NCBI RefSeq assembly: GCF_024868665.1
Contig: NC_079913.1
Coordinates: forward strand, 12,663,824 to 12,727,823
Direction of reading: 5' to 3'
Length of the DNA stretch: 64,000 nt
Origin: Triplophysa rosa
Lineage: Eukaryota; Chordata; Actinopteri; Cypriniformes; Nemacheilidae
Both the position numbers and the translations under genes were made by a program. The first letter of the stretch is position 1. Every line of letters starts with the position of its first letter. Below are positions 1 through 12,559 of the stretch, in pieces. A model generated the notes under the pieces. That model saw only the letters and a program-made list of their open reading frames with translations. It did not search any database and was not told the DNA's origin.

Positions 1-1240
1 CTTTTCGGTCTCTCTATCTCTCACTGTCAGTTAGGGGAGGATGGTTTAAGCTGATAACACTATGGGTCACTTGCAGTGTTATAGCCATCATCGATCTTGG
101 CTCGGCGTCTCGCCAGCCACTGCTGATATGTGTGTGTGTGGTCTGTGTTTTGTCTGGAAACTGTGAATGTGTTGCACGTACAGCAGCGTTTTAAAACAAA
201 ACAGGCAAGAGAAATAATCGACCATACCTAAAAAAAATTAAGAAATGCTACAAAATATGAGCGTAAGCCACTCATTTTTAAGCCCTGTAGTCAGTGCTGG
301 ACTCGGAAGAAAAATCGGCCCTGGCTTTTTTGGCCCACATTGGCCCTCCACCATTTCTGTCAACGGGGGGGGGGGGGGTTGCGGGGGGGCTGCATGGTTA
401 AGTCTGTCGACCGGGGGGGTGGCATGCATACGTGTCTTCTGCATTCGCATTGCGTGCATTCGCATTTATAATACGTCCGTCTGAGAGGCCCAAGCATCCG
501 TTCCGGCCCCATACGTTAGTGGCCCACCGGGAAAACTCCCGGAATGCCAGATGGCCAGTCCGCCCCTCCCTGTAGTGATGCTGTTCAGTGATACAAAAGT
601 ATAAGGTTTCACAGCTCTCATAAGATCGGTTCATCATATTCACAGCTGGTCAGCACCGGGGTGTATACCAGGGCCTGAATGAGTCCAAGTGGTGGAAATG
701 GATAGACTAACTGCAAAATAACACATGTAGTTGGATAACTGAATTTGTCCACCAGACATCACTGATGTACAGTGCATTGTTGAAGAGGTCTAGTTGTCAA
801 AAGACAATAGTCTCGCGTAGCCAAACTTCATACAGGTCTAGGAACTTTGGCCGCGTTCTTTGGCTGGAGATCCTGTAAAATTCAACCAATCAGATGACAA
901 ATTCGAACGTGCTGAAGTGTTTCCAGAAAAGTGTGCCTTATGCATCAGACGTTTAGCCAACGGTCTGTGGGCGTGACATCTGAGGCTGAGCCTATAAGAC
1001 AATAACTCAACCCATCACTTTGACATGAACATAATAAATGTGTGTGCATGCCTCTGAATTTAAAAGCAACGTGACCTCCATCCTTATTTAAAAGGAGCCA
1101 TTCTTTTGCTGTTTTTGAGGCTTTGATTATGTTTTTTGGGTGTTTAACAATGGATGTTCATGTTTCTAATTTCAAAAAACGCTTTATATTTCATATATTT
1201 CAAGTCTATTGTTCACCTCTTCTCACAAAACGACTGGATT
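1..1240. other. gene-free flank, short G-tract
   Basis: I see no supported gene here. A 14-base G run lies at 365-378, followed by further G-rich patches to about 417; these inflate glycine/proline reading frames on both strands and should not be read as coding. The rest is ordinary unique-looking AT-rich DNA. Confidence 0.6.
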
Positions 1241-1244
1241 TCTT

Positions 1245-1420
1245 CCGGTCTATATAAAGTCCCTCCTTCCGAAACGCTCTGATTGGTAAAGCTGACCAGG
1301 CCTGTCGTGATTGGTTCCCCGCTCAGAGTGTGTGGGTGTGAAGATGTCCCACCCATACCATATCAGCGAGCTTCCGCTTCTCAAGCTGTTGTGATTGGTC
1401 GGTGCCCCTCTCAGTGCACG
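1245..1420 (+). promoter_or_regulatory. candidate promoter: TATA box plus repeated inverted CCAAT boxes
   Basis: A 'ctatataaag' TATA-like motif near 1250 is followed by three 'gattggt' motifs (inverted CCAAT boxes) at 1281, 1309 and 1393, and a forward 'ccaat' lies near 1543. The stretch has more CpG than its surroundings. CCAAT clusters and a TATA box are typical of vertebrate and transposon promoters. The TATA lies upstream of the CCAAT boxes for a plus-strand start, which is the wrong order for a classical promoter, so this may belong to an uncharacterised repeat instead. Confidence 0.25.
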
Positions 1421-1649
1421 TGTATTCATAAACTTTGGCTTTTAGCAATAAACAGTAACAATCGCGTCAACTTCACTGTATCAGTTAAAAATATGCGCAT
1501 CGATCGAAGTGTAACGTAGGTCTGCTAGTGTATGTGCAAGCGCCAATCATTGTTTGAGATTGCAAATTTTTTTCCTACTATGGCGAAGGAAATTACACCG
1601 GACCAAATGGCGTCAGACCGTATATATTAATTAACACTAATAACAGAAT

Positions 1650-1733
1650 ATGTTGGACCCGAAAACAAGCAGATTGACTAGAAGACTTTTGCAAGCAGGA
1701 CATCAAAGGACGTTTCATAGAAGTGTTTTAGAG
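1650..1733 (+). CDS. weak candidate first coding exon, unrecognised
   Basis: An ATG at 1650 opens a 28-codon frame that runs without a stop to 'gag|gtatgc', a plausible splice donor. The peptide begins MLDPKTSRLTRRLLQ and is basic. It lies downstream of the CCAAT-rich patch. I do not recognise the peptide, and no following exon was found. A 28-codon open frame can occur by chance, and the unit could equally be the first exon of a transposon gene. Confidence 0.18.
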
Positions 1734-2054
1734 GTATGCGCACACACACACAATATCAGTGTATTACACAGAACAGCTTTCACAGCCGATGTTAAAGTCA
1801 TGGAAGCTGTTATTTGACCGTTGGTTATCTTAGAATGTGTGTAGCTGAATTATTATTACCAGCTGTAGGACTGTGATGAAAGTGAAAGTAGTTTAGCGCG
1901 CAGCTCAGTCAAATGTTTACAATCTCTGATAAGCGGAGGTTATTTTGAGGAACTTTGAGCTCTATCATTTTGCAGGTATTGTTTATGCTCTAACAACAAC
2001 ATTACTCACTAACTAAAGGTTGAAAAATGCGATCGCGGGGAATGGGACCTTTAA

Positions 2055-2420
2055 AACTTACAACATAAACGTTACTGTGCATGCGTTCGTGAACTGCCCT
2101 TAACTTCCGGTACACATTCACAAATAATAGAGTGCCTGTAGGTTATTTCTGATAACAAGCGAAAGACACCGAGAAGAGCCTTCATTTGGCCAACTTGCCT
2201 CTTCAATATTTTCAATTTAAACTGCGATACAAAGCTAAACATGTCAATGTCCCATAATTTAATAATTTAATTTAATGCATCAAAACCCATTCAACAAATG
2301 GTTTATTTAATAAAATTAACATACAACCAAATTCAACAAATCATTTATTTAATATATAATTAATATATTATACAATAAAATAAAAATATAAATTAATGTT
2401 AACATAAATTAAATTAAATA
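2055..2420 (+). repeat. left arm of a 4-kb-spaced inverted repeat
   Basis: This stretch, from 'acaacataaac' through 'cttccggtacacattcacaaa' to the AT-rich 'caacaaatcatttatttaat', matches the reverse complement of about 6060-6438 over most of its length with small indels. The two arms face each other and enclose a MITE carrying a SINE3 and a TTAA-bounded MITE. Either two copies of one repeat landed in opposite orientation, or these are the long termini of a single 4.4-kb element. No transposase was found between them. Confidence 0.7.
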
Positions 2421-2493
2421 TAGACAGTTATATTATTAGGCACTAGCCAAACATAGACCGGAAGTTAACTGCAGTCGAGGCGCGCGTCCACGT

Positions 2494-3630
2494 CACTGTA
2501 AAAAATGATTCAGTGTCGTAGTATATTTCATGAATGAATTGAGTAGACTTTACTTAATACAATTGCATTCTTGTTATTTTAAACAAAATTTAAGTTAAAA
2601 TTATAGCAAAAATCCCGTAATTCTAAATGCACAAATTATTGTGTGAATTCAACTTAATTTGATCATGTTCAACCCACTTAAACTTGTATAAAGGATCTTT
2701 ACTTAATTATTTTGTGGTGGGACTACACTAATTCTTGTTGTTAATTTCACTAACTGAGCAGGGAATTTAGAGTTCCCAGCATGCAGCAGCATTAGAAGAG
2801 TCATTTTTGTGAAAAAGTGCTATTTTCAATAAAATTCAGTTGTCTTTAAGATTTAGAAGAGATTCTGTTTGTATTTTTGAGTTTCGTGGTTACCATCGTT
2901 CAGTAGAGTGGAGCTTGTGCTTAGGTTATGGGACTGGTTGCCCACTGGAGCTAAGCAGGGTTGAGCCTGGTTAGTACCTGGATGGGAGACCTGCTGGGAA
3001 AACTAGGTTGCTGCTGGAAGAGGTGTTAGTGAGGCCCGCAGGGGGTACTCTCCCTGTGGTCTGTGTGGGTCCTAATGCCCCAGTATAGTGACGGGGACAC
3101 TATACTGTCAAAAAGCACCGTCCTTCAGATGAGACGTTAAACCGAGGTCCTGACTCTCTGTGGTCATTAAAAACCTTAGGATGTCCTTCGAATAAGAGTA
3201 GAGGTGTAACCACGGCATCCTGGCCCATTCGCCTCTATACATCATGGCCTCCTAATTATCCCCATATGTACTAATTGGCTTCGTAACTCTGTCTCCTCTC
3301 CACCAATAAGCTGGTGTGTGGTGGGCGTTCTGGCACAATATGGCTGCCGTCGCATCATCCAGGTGCTGCACATTGGTGGTGGTTGAGGAGATTCCCCCTT
3401 CAATGTAAAGCGCTTTGAGTGCCCAGAAAGCGCTATTTAAATGTAACAAATTATTATTATTATTAAATTAGTATTTCTTCTTCATTTTTTTTAAGTTTAT
3501 CATGTGACGTGCTTAAATAATAATTCATGGAATATTGCATTACAAATAAGCTTTAAAGTACTTTAAAATATTTTGTGTAATATTGATACCATAATTTTTT
3601 AAGTAAATGTCTGTGTTATTTTTTACAGTG
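2494..3630. mobile_element. CACTGTAAAAAA-type MITE, interrupted by SINE3
   Basis: The left end reads 'cactgtaaaaaatgatt' and the right end 'gttattttttacagtg', which are inverted copies of each other. The interior resembles the widespread fish element built from 'acttaa/aagttaaa' stretches and 'ttcccagcatgcagcag'. It was split by the SINE3 at 2919-3465. Without the SINE the element would be about 590 bp. I see no clear target-site duplication. Confidence 0.6.
2919..3465 (+). mobile_element. SINE3 (5S rRNA-derived SINE)
   Basis: The head, about 2919-3000, is a 5S rRNA derivative: 'gagctaagcagggt', 'cctggttagtacctgg' and 'atgggagacc' are the internal control region used by RNA polymerase III. 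The body contains 'gatgagacgttaaaccgagg'. The 3' end carries the CR1-LINE-like tail 'aagcgctttgagtgcc', then an (ATT)n tail at 3451-3465. This matches the SINE3 class described from zebrafish, which is mobilised by a CR1-like LINE that recognises the tail. The copy is near full length. Confidence 0.9.
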
Positions 3631-4122
3631 TATATGCAAAGTGCATTCATTTGTACCGTTATGTAGTCTCTGAACCCTCCCAGAAGTCCAGTGGCCTGTG
3701 TGTGTGCCTGTGCACACACGTGTTAAACTACAGTGACACTCTAACTCCAAGAGGCATGTTATGCGACTAGACTCTCCCAAGCCTTTAGCTACACATGTCT
3801 GTCTACTTCCATCTGATCAGTTGACAACCTAAATAAAAAACTCCCTCCCCCCAGTATGGCATGTCCAGGCCAGTATCCCGCTCCAGGATTACTTCTGCAA
3901 AGCCGGGCCACATAGAGCACAGAGATGGACCATTGGACGTTGACCGGACTTGCCATGACTAACAGGTCGACACATTATGTGCATGTAGCTCAGAGCTTGT
4001 TTTTAATGGGCTTTAATGGGTTTTACATGTTAGTCGTTACTGCTAAGTGGACTAATGTTGTCCAATGGGAGTTTTTAGTGCTTTTAGAAATATCTTTGAC
4101 CCTCCTTAGCTTGTGGTACTAT
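3631..4122. other. no gene seen
   Basis: Unique-looking intergenic DNA between two MITEs. I see no supported coding, RNA or repeat feature. Confidence 0.5.
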
Positions 4123-4453
4123 TTAAAGTTATAGTTCACCCAAACGTGATAATTGTATCATCATTTACTCACACTCTTATCATTTCAAACCTGTTTGACT
4201 GTCTTTCTTCCGCAGAACACAAAAGAAGATATTTTGAAAAATGTTAGTAACCGAACAACAGTGGTACCAATTCACTTCTATTGTACAGTATGGACACAAA
4301 ACCAATGCAAGTCAATGTGTACCGCCGTTGTTTGGTTACCAACGTTCTTCAAAATATCTTCTGTGGAAGAAAGAAAGCCATACATGTTTGATATGACAAG
4401 AGGGCAAGGAAATGATGACAGAATTTTTATTTGTGGGTGAACTATTCCTTTAA
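4123..4453. mobile_element. TTAA-bounded short inverted-repeat MITE, copy 1
   Basis: It begins 'ttaaagttatagttcaccc' and ends 'gggtgaactattcctttaa', forming terminal inverted repeats bounded by TTAA. The interior has 'gaacacaaaagaagatattttg' on one side and its complement on the other, so the whole unit can fold into a hairpin. It is one of the commonest repeats in cyprinid genomes and resembles the short inverted-repeat elements described in teleosts (Angel-type). A 95-codon frame across it is an artefact of the repeat. Confidence 0.85.
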
Positions 4454-6059
4454 GCAGTTACCTACTCATGTTGCCAGATCTTGCAAAAAAAAAAAACAAG
4501 GCCATAATCAACTGAAATGAATGTAAATGTTTATTTTAAAAATAAGACTTCATCATGACCACAACTCTGCCCACTTTTATAACTCCATAAACCTTTATAA
4601 CTCAATAAGCGCTTTATGAGAAAAGGCCAAAAAAGTGAAACATGGCAACACTCTTACAGTTAAGTCTTTTATTGCAGCGCTAAAATGTCATTGTACCGAA
4701 AATGTACAACTTGTCTGTTTTTAGAAGGCTTTGTATCTGGCTGGTTTAGAGCTGTACTCCAGACTCCGATCAGACACATTTTTTTAGTTACACGAATTCG
4801 GAGCTCTGATAACTGTCAGATACTTTTAAAAAAAGGCTAAATAACTATACATTTTATTGCTTAAAGCTTACTTAAAAAGAGAACTATTATGCATAAAATG
4901 GGAACATTGCTCACAGCAGGCAATTTGATGTCGGACAGTAATTGTCTCGAAATGTATTGTTGAATTCAGTGAATGTGTTACATAAGCTGTGTTTTATTGG
5001 CTGTAGCAACATTGCTGTAAAGGGGATGAATTTAAAATACAGCTTTTCCAGAATGTCTTACTGTGCTGTTAGTTACTAACAGACTATTAGCATACTAAAG
5101 CACTTGTTAGTACTTTAAAGGGGATGAAATGGGTTTCAAAGCACTGACACTAATATTAACAAACGTAAGAAATGACAAAACCTACATATACTCATGACCT
5201 CAACTTATTAGCTAATTCCTTACAATACTGTATACCTATTCAACATTGTCTTTTTATTTTTAAAAATAAATCCACCTTTACGTCTCGCAGAACAGCGATT
5301 TGATTGATTATAACCCCAGATCACAGGGACATGTACCTATTAATCAACTTTGACTAACCCACTTAAACAAAAGAACTCTTTATTGTTATGAAGTTAACGC
5401 ATATTTTTAGCCCTCATGTTTAATTCAATACACACATTTTATTTTTTATTTAGCCACTGTGTGCGACATAAACAAAATGAAATCATCGGAAAGTTTCCGG
5501 CTAACAAAATTTGCACATTTAATAAGCAAATTATTTTAATGAAAACCCCTCATGCCAAACCAATTAGTAATGAATTATAATCTTATGATAAACGATCCTC
5601 TGTTGACAGCCGGGGGGAATTGTGCAATCAAACATTAATTATTCATTTGATAATTAAGTTCATAGGTGTTTGGAGTGGAGGATTGGATGAGCAGAGAGGA
5701 CGGGCCAGCGGTGGCAGACCTCTTTCAGCGCTGACCTGTTTTGTTCGCAGCACTGCCTGCTGGGATACGTTCTGCTGGCTATTTTTGGGAAGTTGGTTCT
5801 TGCTCTGACATGTTTAACGTTGCTGCATTTTAAGATGCAGATGCTTTTTTGTATATTACAAGTGGGATCTGCTTGTGATCTCTCTAATCGTGTTCATGTC
5901 ATTTCATTGGGAAAGAAATGTTTAATGCACTAAAGTAGAAAGTTTACTGGCATTGGCATTATTATAATAATTAAATAATAACTAATATCTTTTTACTTTA
6001 GCACAAACTTCAAATGTAATTAATGTAATTATTATTTACATTATTTATGTAATGTATTA
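4454..6059. other. no gene seen
   Basis: AT-rich intergenic DNA. Short runs such as 'tattattatttattattatg' around 6050-6075 lead into the inverted-repeat arm. No supported coding or RNA feature. Confidence 0.5.
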
Positions 6060-6438
6060 TTATTTATTATTATGTAATTAATGCTAATATAATTTGTATT
6101 GTTATTTTATGGTCTAATAAGTGTATTAAATAAATGATTTGTTGAATTTTGTTGTATGTTCATTTTCTTAAATAAACAATTTGTTGAATGGGTCCTGTAG
6201 TTCGGTCGCATTTAAACAAACCGTATGGTACATTGACATCTAGTGGTTGAGCTTGGTATTGCAGTCTAAATTCAAAATATTGAAGAGACGAGTTTAGCCA
6301 AGTAACGGTTCCTGTCGGTTTCTTTTGCTTATTATCAGAAATAATCTACATGCACTCTATTGTTTGTGAATGTGTACCGGAAGTTCAGTTGGGGTCACAA
6401 AAGTGCCCATGAGCAGTAACTTTGTTTATGTTGTTAAG
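6060..6438 (-). repeat. right arm of a 4-kb-spaced inverted repeat
   Basis: This is the reverse-complement partner of 2055-2420. Read on the minus strand it gives 'acaacataaac', 'cttccggtacacattcacaaa' and 'caacaaatcatttatttaat' in the same order. It carries an extra segment around 6185-6250 ('tcctgtagttcggtcgc') that is reduced in the left arm. Confidence 0.7.
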
Positions 6439-6519
6439 ATGCAACCATCTATAGGAGGCACGCCTCAGATTCCTGGAGTCTTTCTTCCAAAAGCAAGAGC
6501 TGAAATTCTCCATTTGCTT

Positions 6520-6950
6520 TTAAAGGGAAACTCCACCCAAAAATGAAAATTCTGTCATGAATTACTTCCCCCAAGTTATTCCAAACTTGTATAAATGTCT
6601 TTGTCCTGCTGAACACAAAGAAAGATATTTGGAAAAATGTTAGCAACTGACATTTCTGGGACATCATTGACTACCATAGTAAGAACAATTAAAATGGGGG
6701 TCAAAGGTGCCCCAGAACTCGTTTTGCTTGAAATCTTCAAAATAGCTAATTTTGTGTTCAATAGAACGACGACGACAAAAAAAAAAAGACAACGTCCCCC
6801 CGATGGTAGTCAATGATGTCCCAGAAATGTCAGTTGTTAACATTGTAGCAAATATTTTTACATTTCAAGGAAATGTACACAGGTTTGGAACAACTGGAGG
6901 GTGAGTAAATGATGACAGAATTTTCGTTTTTGGGTGGAGTATCCCTTTAA
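6520..6950. mobile_element. TTAA-bounded MITE, copy 2
   Basis: It starts 'ttaaagggaaactccaccc' and ends 'gggtggagtatccctttaa'. Internal inverted segments ('gacatttctgggacatcattgac' against 'gtcaatgatgtcccagaaatg') show that nearly the whole 431-bp element is a long imperfect hairpin. A central A-rich tract at about 6770-6790 separates the arms. It belongs to the same general class as the copy at 4123 but to a different subfamily. Confidence 0.85.
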
Positions 6951-8587
6951 TATCAAGTGTTGTATGTTGAATTAATCTTTTACTTGTCACAATTTATAAA
7001 TCTCTGTTTCCTTGCAATCCTCAATTATTCATTTTCCCTTTTCCACAATGACGCATCGTGCACCAATCTTGCGTGTTTATACAATCTGCGCTGTGATCCT
7101 TCGCGATCCATACTCAAAGCATGGCTCACCGGTGAACCAGTCAGACAGAAACTCATCCCCCATTAAAAAATAAAGGCGCTATAAATAAAATCAGCACGTC
7201 CCAGAACTGTCAGAGTGGGGTGAAAGGGCAGCCCATCCAACAAACACTATCACGCCTCACTATTGAACCTGTGTTGATCACACACCCAGCTGAAGGCAAT
7301 GAGGAAAAAAATGAGATCACGCCAGATAATGGTGCTTTGGTGATCTGGGACAAAACAGGAAAGGGATATGAAAAGTAGACCACTGCATCATTTCTCTTCT
7401 CCTATGACCTTTATTTTGTAAATAATACCCCAACTGATCTCAACAAGCTGCAATATTTGAGTTATCATTTAGGTTTGTCGCACGAAATTTAATTTAAGGA
7501 CAAGGGTTTGTTAAACCCCCAAGTATGTGCTGTGGTAAAAATGATGGTTGCAAACATCCCTAAGATAAGCAGTTGCCTCTAGTTTTCTCACATTACCTTA
7601 TTAAAGAAATCAAAAATCTCTGTAATACTCCAGTCCCTTCTACGCAGGTTTGTGTGAAAACGCTATGATTTGGTCTTTCAAAGCCAGAAACTGCCATGCT
7701 TGCAAAGCTGGCAATTTCTTGACTGACTGTTATCCTCTGTTAAGCATCCATCTGCTGGTTGTTTCTCTCTCTTCCCATTTCTCACAGCGCAGAAGGGGGA
7801 TCATCCAACATTATGAGGTCACAGCCCGAAAGATTTCCCTGCAGAAGGACTGGATACTTGTTTCTGAGCGAGTAGAAGAGCTAAAAGACTGCCGGAAAGA
7901 AAAAACATCCACTGGCTGTACATTTGCTCTATTGCGTGGTTGCTACATACTGAGCTGCAATGAGAACTCGAACGCGAACATGAATGTTGACCTTTCAGTG
8001 GGACACCAGGAAGCAGTGCCTTGCCCATGTAATCTGTCACATCCATTAACATCTACATAGACTACAACAGCAGAGCACCTGGAAACATTGATGCTTGCCT
8101 GCTACACCAAGCACTTTAACAACAGAATAATGTACAAATGCAAATGGACGCCAAGAAAACACCAGGAAGAAAAGTTCAAACTTTATGACTTGGTGTGGTG
8201 CAGTGCTTGAAGTGGGGAAAAAAGTGTTCGGATACTTTCTTGTGCATGTTGCTATATGCAAATTATTACCACATTTGAAATATCTAGAACGAAAAACTGC
8301 TGGTACAACATATTTATTTACTAAAGGAACCATTTGCCAAACAACTGATGTTAAATACAAATGTAACCAAACAAAAACAGTCAGTTCATTACCTGTGATA
8401 AAAGTTCGGCAGTGCAGTCTATTGAATTTGAATGATAATTGAATTCATCATATTTTATGCCGTACTTGCTATAAATTTATGTTACGTCTTAAGGCTTGTC
8501 AAGTCGAATACACATTACATTATGTGACAAACCACCAACGTTTTCCTTTAAAACACCCGAATTTGCAAAAGATAAGTAGTCTGCATC
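6951..8587. other. no gene seen
   Basis: Intergenic. A 136-codon open frame at 7650-8060 (+) has no domain I recognise, no promoter or splice context, and a composition unlike a fish protein. I treat it as chance. Confidence 0.45.
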
Positions 8588-9063
8588 CAGTGTTGGGTAA
8601 GTTACTCTGAAAAAGTAATTAATTACTAGTTACTAATTACACATTCGATAATGTAATTAGATTACTGTACAAGTTACTCTCTTCAAAAAGTATTTAATTA
8701 CTTATTACTAATTACTTTCATTATCCTACATCACCCTTGATGAGTTAAATGATTCAAGGATAGACATGAAACGGCTCTTTTAATTCATTCAAATAAATAA
8801 TATAAAACTACATAACGTATTATTATTAATTACAAATGTGAGAATTATACATTAAAGCATGGATTTTAAAGTTAGATTTTGAATTTTGATGTCAATTCCT
8901 CTTCGGCACACACATATTACACGAAGTATTTAGTTTAATTACATCAGAAGTAACTAATTAAATTACAGAAAAAATAAGAGTAATCCCTTACTTTACTTTT
9001 TCAAGGGAAAAGTAGTTTAATTACAGTAACTAATTACTTAGTAATTAGTTACACCCAACACTG
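8588..9063. mobile_element. hAT-type MITE (CAGTGTTGGG ends, 8-bp TSD)
   Basis: The termini 'cagtgttgggtaa' and 'acacccaacactg' are inverted repeats. The flanks carry an exact 8-bp target duplication, TCTGCATC, at 8580-8587 and 9064-9071. An 8-bp duplication is the hallmark of hAT insertion. The 476-bp interior is dominated by 'taattacta/agttact' motifs typical of a widespread fish non-autonomous hAT family, and it has no transposase. Confidence 0.9.
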
Positions 9064-9654
9064 TCTGCATCTCTGAAATCGTACCATTTATCATTTTTAT
9101 TGTAAAACCGTAGGCTTCGTTATGTTTGCCTTCTCACATATCACTACACAGTCACAGTCATTAGCGCCGGCTTGCAGACTGTCTTCTTCAATTTGATTGG
9201 CTGAACGTTCTACCTATGTTATTTGATTTGCTGGAATTCCGTAAACCCTGCTTGATTAGCCGATATGTTGAAATTGGGTAGCTCCACGCCAAAGACACTA
9301 GACGGAAAGTCTGCGATCTTTAGCCATAAAAACGTATCGGCTCATGCTAACGCTGTGGCTCTAGCGAGTCACCCATGCAATGACGCTTTGACTCGGAGTG
9401 GCAAAGTACCGGCAACATGTGAGAAATGCAGGTACGGAAGAAGTGAAGGTACGCTAAAGATTACTGCGTGCCAGTGCGTACGGGCCCACTTCAAGCACTG
9501 GTGTGGTGTAATGCTAAAAAACATGAAACTACTCGACAAGCACGTTTTTTTTGTGTGTGTGTTTACTGTTAATTTGGTATTGACATAGAAAAGTGTGGTA
9601 AAATGGATAAAAGTTCATTCAAAGCTAACAGACATAAACTAGGCTGCAAAACTC
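9064..9654. other. no gene seen
   Basis: A 107-codon open frame at 9265-9588 (+) crosses this interval. It has no recognisable motif and is CpG-rich near its start. I do not call it a gene. Confidence 0.4.
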
Positions 9655-10330
9655 AAATAAAGCAATAAGTCCCAAGAAACCATTTACAGTGAACAGCTAG
9701 GGGCTAGGAGGCATGACGCAAAGCAATTATTTCATATATGCAGTAAGGGTTCATCAAATAAAACAGCAAAAAAATGATATTAATAAAAATAATATTGCTC
9801 CCATAGATGTATATCCAGATGCCGTACTCGAGTGCTCCAGGCACATAGACATGTCCGCCATTTTGAACTGTTGCTAGAATGCCACATGGCTGTGAAAACC
9901 ACTGGGATTAAAATTCCCGAAAATGAGATACCCTTTCGTAGTTGTCATGTGTTAGTTTAGCAAATATAATGTTTTAGTTTACACAAACGTAATACGTTTT
10001 CATAAGCGTATAACTATTGTTGCAAACCGGCTCACACCATTCCAATATGGCGGACGACCTACATATAGCAGCCCATACTGTATGAACAGCTGATAGAGCA
10101 GCATCTAGTTATATATCTATGATTGCTCTGCCAACCATAAATGTAGTTCCTCCGAAACAAAAACAACAAAGCGGTTGTCAAACCACATAAACGCAGCAAC
10201 ATTCAGTACAATGGCACAGTGATACTTATGTAATGCGGTCAGATGTATGTTTTTAGGAATTTTACAACGGCTTATAACAAGGCACAATCAGAATCAAGCA
10301 CCAGAACTAACAGTTTTATCATTTTAATTT
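9655..10330. repeat. fragments of a dispersed repeat shared with 21805-21960
   Basis: The segment 'aagcaataagtccc...cagtgaacagctaggggc...aggcatgacgcaaagc' near 9660-9730 matches 'aagcaataagcccc...cagctaagggcgc' at 21810-21870. The 'caatcagaatcaagcacc' near 10285 matches tandem copies at 21903 and 21963. This is a decayed interspersed repeat, probably a DNA transposon. The middle part (9750-10270) is not obviously repeated inside this window. Confidence 0.5.
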
Positions 10331-12559
10331 CATGAGGTCTTAAGGGTTCAGGGCTGGTACTGGGGTGTAACTGGAGGGTTTTAGGTAAAACCACTACAAA
10401 AAGGGAATAAAGCACCACCAACATTGTGACCTTAAGCAAGATGTGTGACGCTAGATCATAAAAACAGTCCTGTATACAGAATAGGGACTGAATATATGTT
10501 CTGAAAGAAAGAATGAGGGATAGAATGAAAGAACATTTTATACACATACACCGGTTTTGTGCTGAACGTTGGAATGGAGATCTCTCAGTATGTTTAAACT
10601 TAGATAAGGTTAATAGTTTTTAGAGAACCACTTCTAACCACCAGACCTCAAGCACTGGAATCTCAAAAATGTGTGTTTTCAATAAACATCTCCACAAGCG
10701 AGATATACAGTATAAAGAACATACCGCTATTAACGGCCATGAAGGACGTACAGAGAAACAGCAAGAGGATGCCATTGGAAGAGCTGACTATAAAATATTT
10801 GCTCGGTGTTATTTTGTTTTATTCCGCTATGTATGCCACCCCTCGAGACAAGATTACTTCAAACCTGCTGGTAACCTTCAGCATTACAATGTAAATATTA
10901 ATACAGCTCTTGGATTAACAGCGAAGGGTGAAGTCGTATTGTCCCTTTATAATTTGGTGATTTTAAGCCTCAGCATGCGCCATTTTTTAGACTTGTGGGA
11001 TAGGAATTAGTGGCTCTCCTAAGTGAAATCAACAAAGCACAAAGACAAAAAACAAACAGTTGTGTACACAGTGCCCCACTTGTTTACTTATACCAGTATT
11101 TCAACTTGGGTCTAAGAATAATGCACATGGACCACAACAAAATGTAACCAGATATATTCAAAAACCTTTAGAAAGTGGACATGCCTAATGAACGTCTGCA
11201 CCAGAAGCACTCACTTCCGACTATTCTCAAATTGTTATTTAATAAAAGGCAGCAGATAGTAGGAAATATGGGAAAAGAAGAAAAAGTATACACTGATATT
11301 TAGTATGATTTAATACAAAAACACTGTTCCTAGATCAGTTTATTCAAGTTACTATGCTGCGAGGGATGTCAAAAGCTTCGAAACCGGTAAAGGCGCTGCA
11401 ACGGGGTAACAAGATTGTTCAAAGGGTCTGTGTGTTGCCATGTCGATATTACTATAAGCAGCCGACTAAAGAAGCACTGGTAGCTGTTGCTAGGCGCCTG
11501 GGAACTTTCACAGTACAGACTGTCTCAGTATGCCTCCAGTATAAGAACATTATGATCTCACGACAGCAAGATGAAAAGTACAGTAGAGGCAGATGAAAAT
11601 CTGCATTGTGAGGCGGGCCTAATGCGAAATAAAGAATACGTGTTATTCTGAGAAAACCTTCATTTCATGACGCTCTCGAATACTCAAATCTGATTGGTCA
11701 GTCGCAAGGTTATTTTACTCGACTAAAATTACAACTTTGAAAACGCTTCCGTTCATTAAAATCAAATCAAATATCGATCGAAAAACGATTGAAAAAACTT
11801 TAACTAAATGAAAAATTGAAATGTGTTGCCTCAAAAATAAACTGAAATAAGTTTGAAGCACTAAAATTATAATAATGAACAAAAACTAAAATAACACCAA
11901 AATAAAAAATAATTAACCTTATATAGCAACACGAAAAAGGAACAAATGAATCATAAAATGAAAAAAGCATACACCAAAATTGCTAAAACTTTAACTAAAA
12001 TGAACATAAAAATGAAAAATAAACGCTAATTGAAAATATTCCTAAAAAAAAAGAAACCACAATCAAATATATAATAACTCTGCCGTGACTTTCCAAAGTA
12101 TGTTATTCCCCGATAACAACCTTACGACAATTAATAATTAATAACATCTGAAATACGCCTTATTTACGTTGTATAAATGTGATTTTCCTCACTGAAGGTT
12201 TGTATTAATTACATACGAGCTAAAAAAAATGTGGCAAGTGGCTGTGTAATATGCGGGATAACGTACATCGGTCAGGCTGTTATCACAGAGTAAACAGCAA
12301 TAAATCCGGCGAATAAAAAATTGTTTCGGATTTTGGGTTCTAATGGTCAACGATGCACTTTAGGCAAGAAACAAGAATGAATTGCATTCTGAACACAGCA
12401 TGCTCGACCGAATGTCATGTGGGTTGCAAAGAAACGAATGTCCGTCCCCCTTGTATCCCTGCTTTGGCCGAGGAGAAATCCAGGCATAAATGCTTACATG
12501 CCGTCATAAATCCCCAAACCTTTGATACTTTTGTCTCATTACTGAGAATCTATATGACC
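10331..12559. other. AT-rich intergenic, no gene seen
   Basis: Long A-rich stretches occur at 11760-12070. Frames of 71-113 codons on both strands show no domain, splice or codon pattern I trust. Confidence 0.45.

Noticed and set aside
2919..3000. A 5S rRNA gene
   Set aside because: The 5S-like region is diverged and continues into a SINE body and LINE-like tail, so it is a SINE3 and not a functional 5S gene.
7650..8060. 136-codon plus-strand frame, the longest non-transposon frame on the left side
   Set aside because: No recognisable domain, no splice or promoter context, and an overlapping minus-strand frame. It is the length expected by chance in 64 kb.
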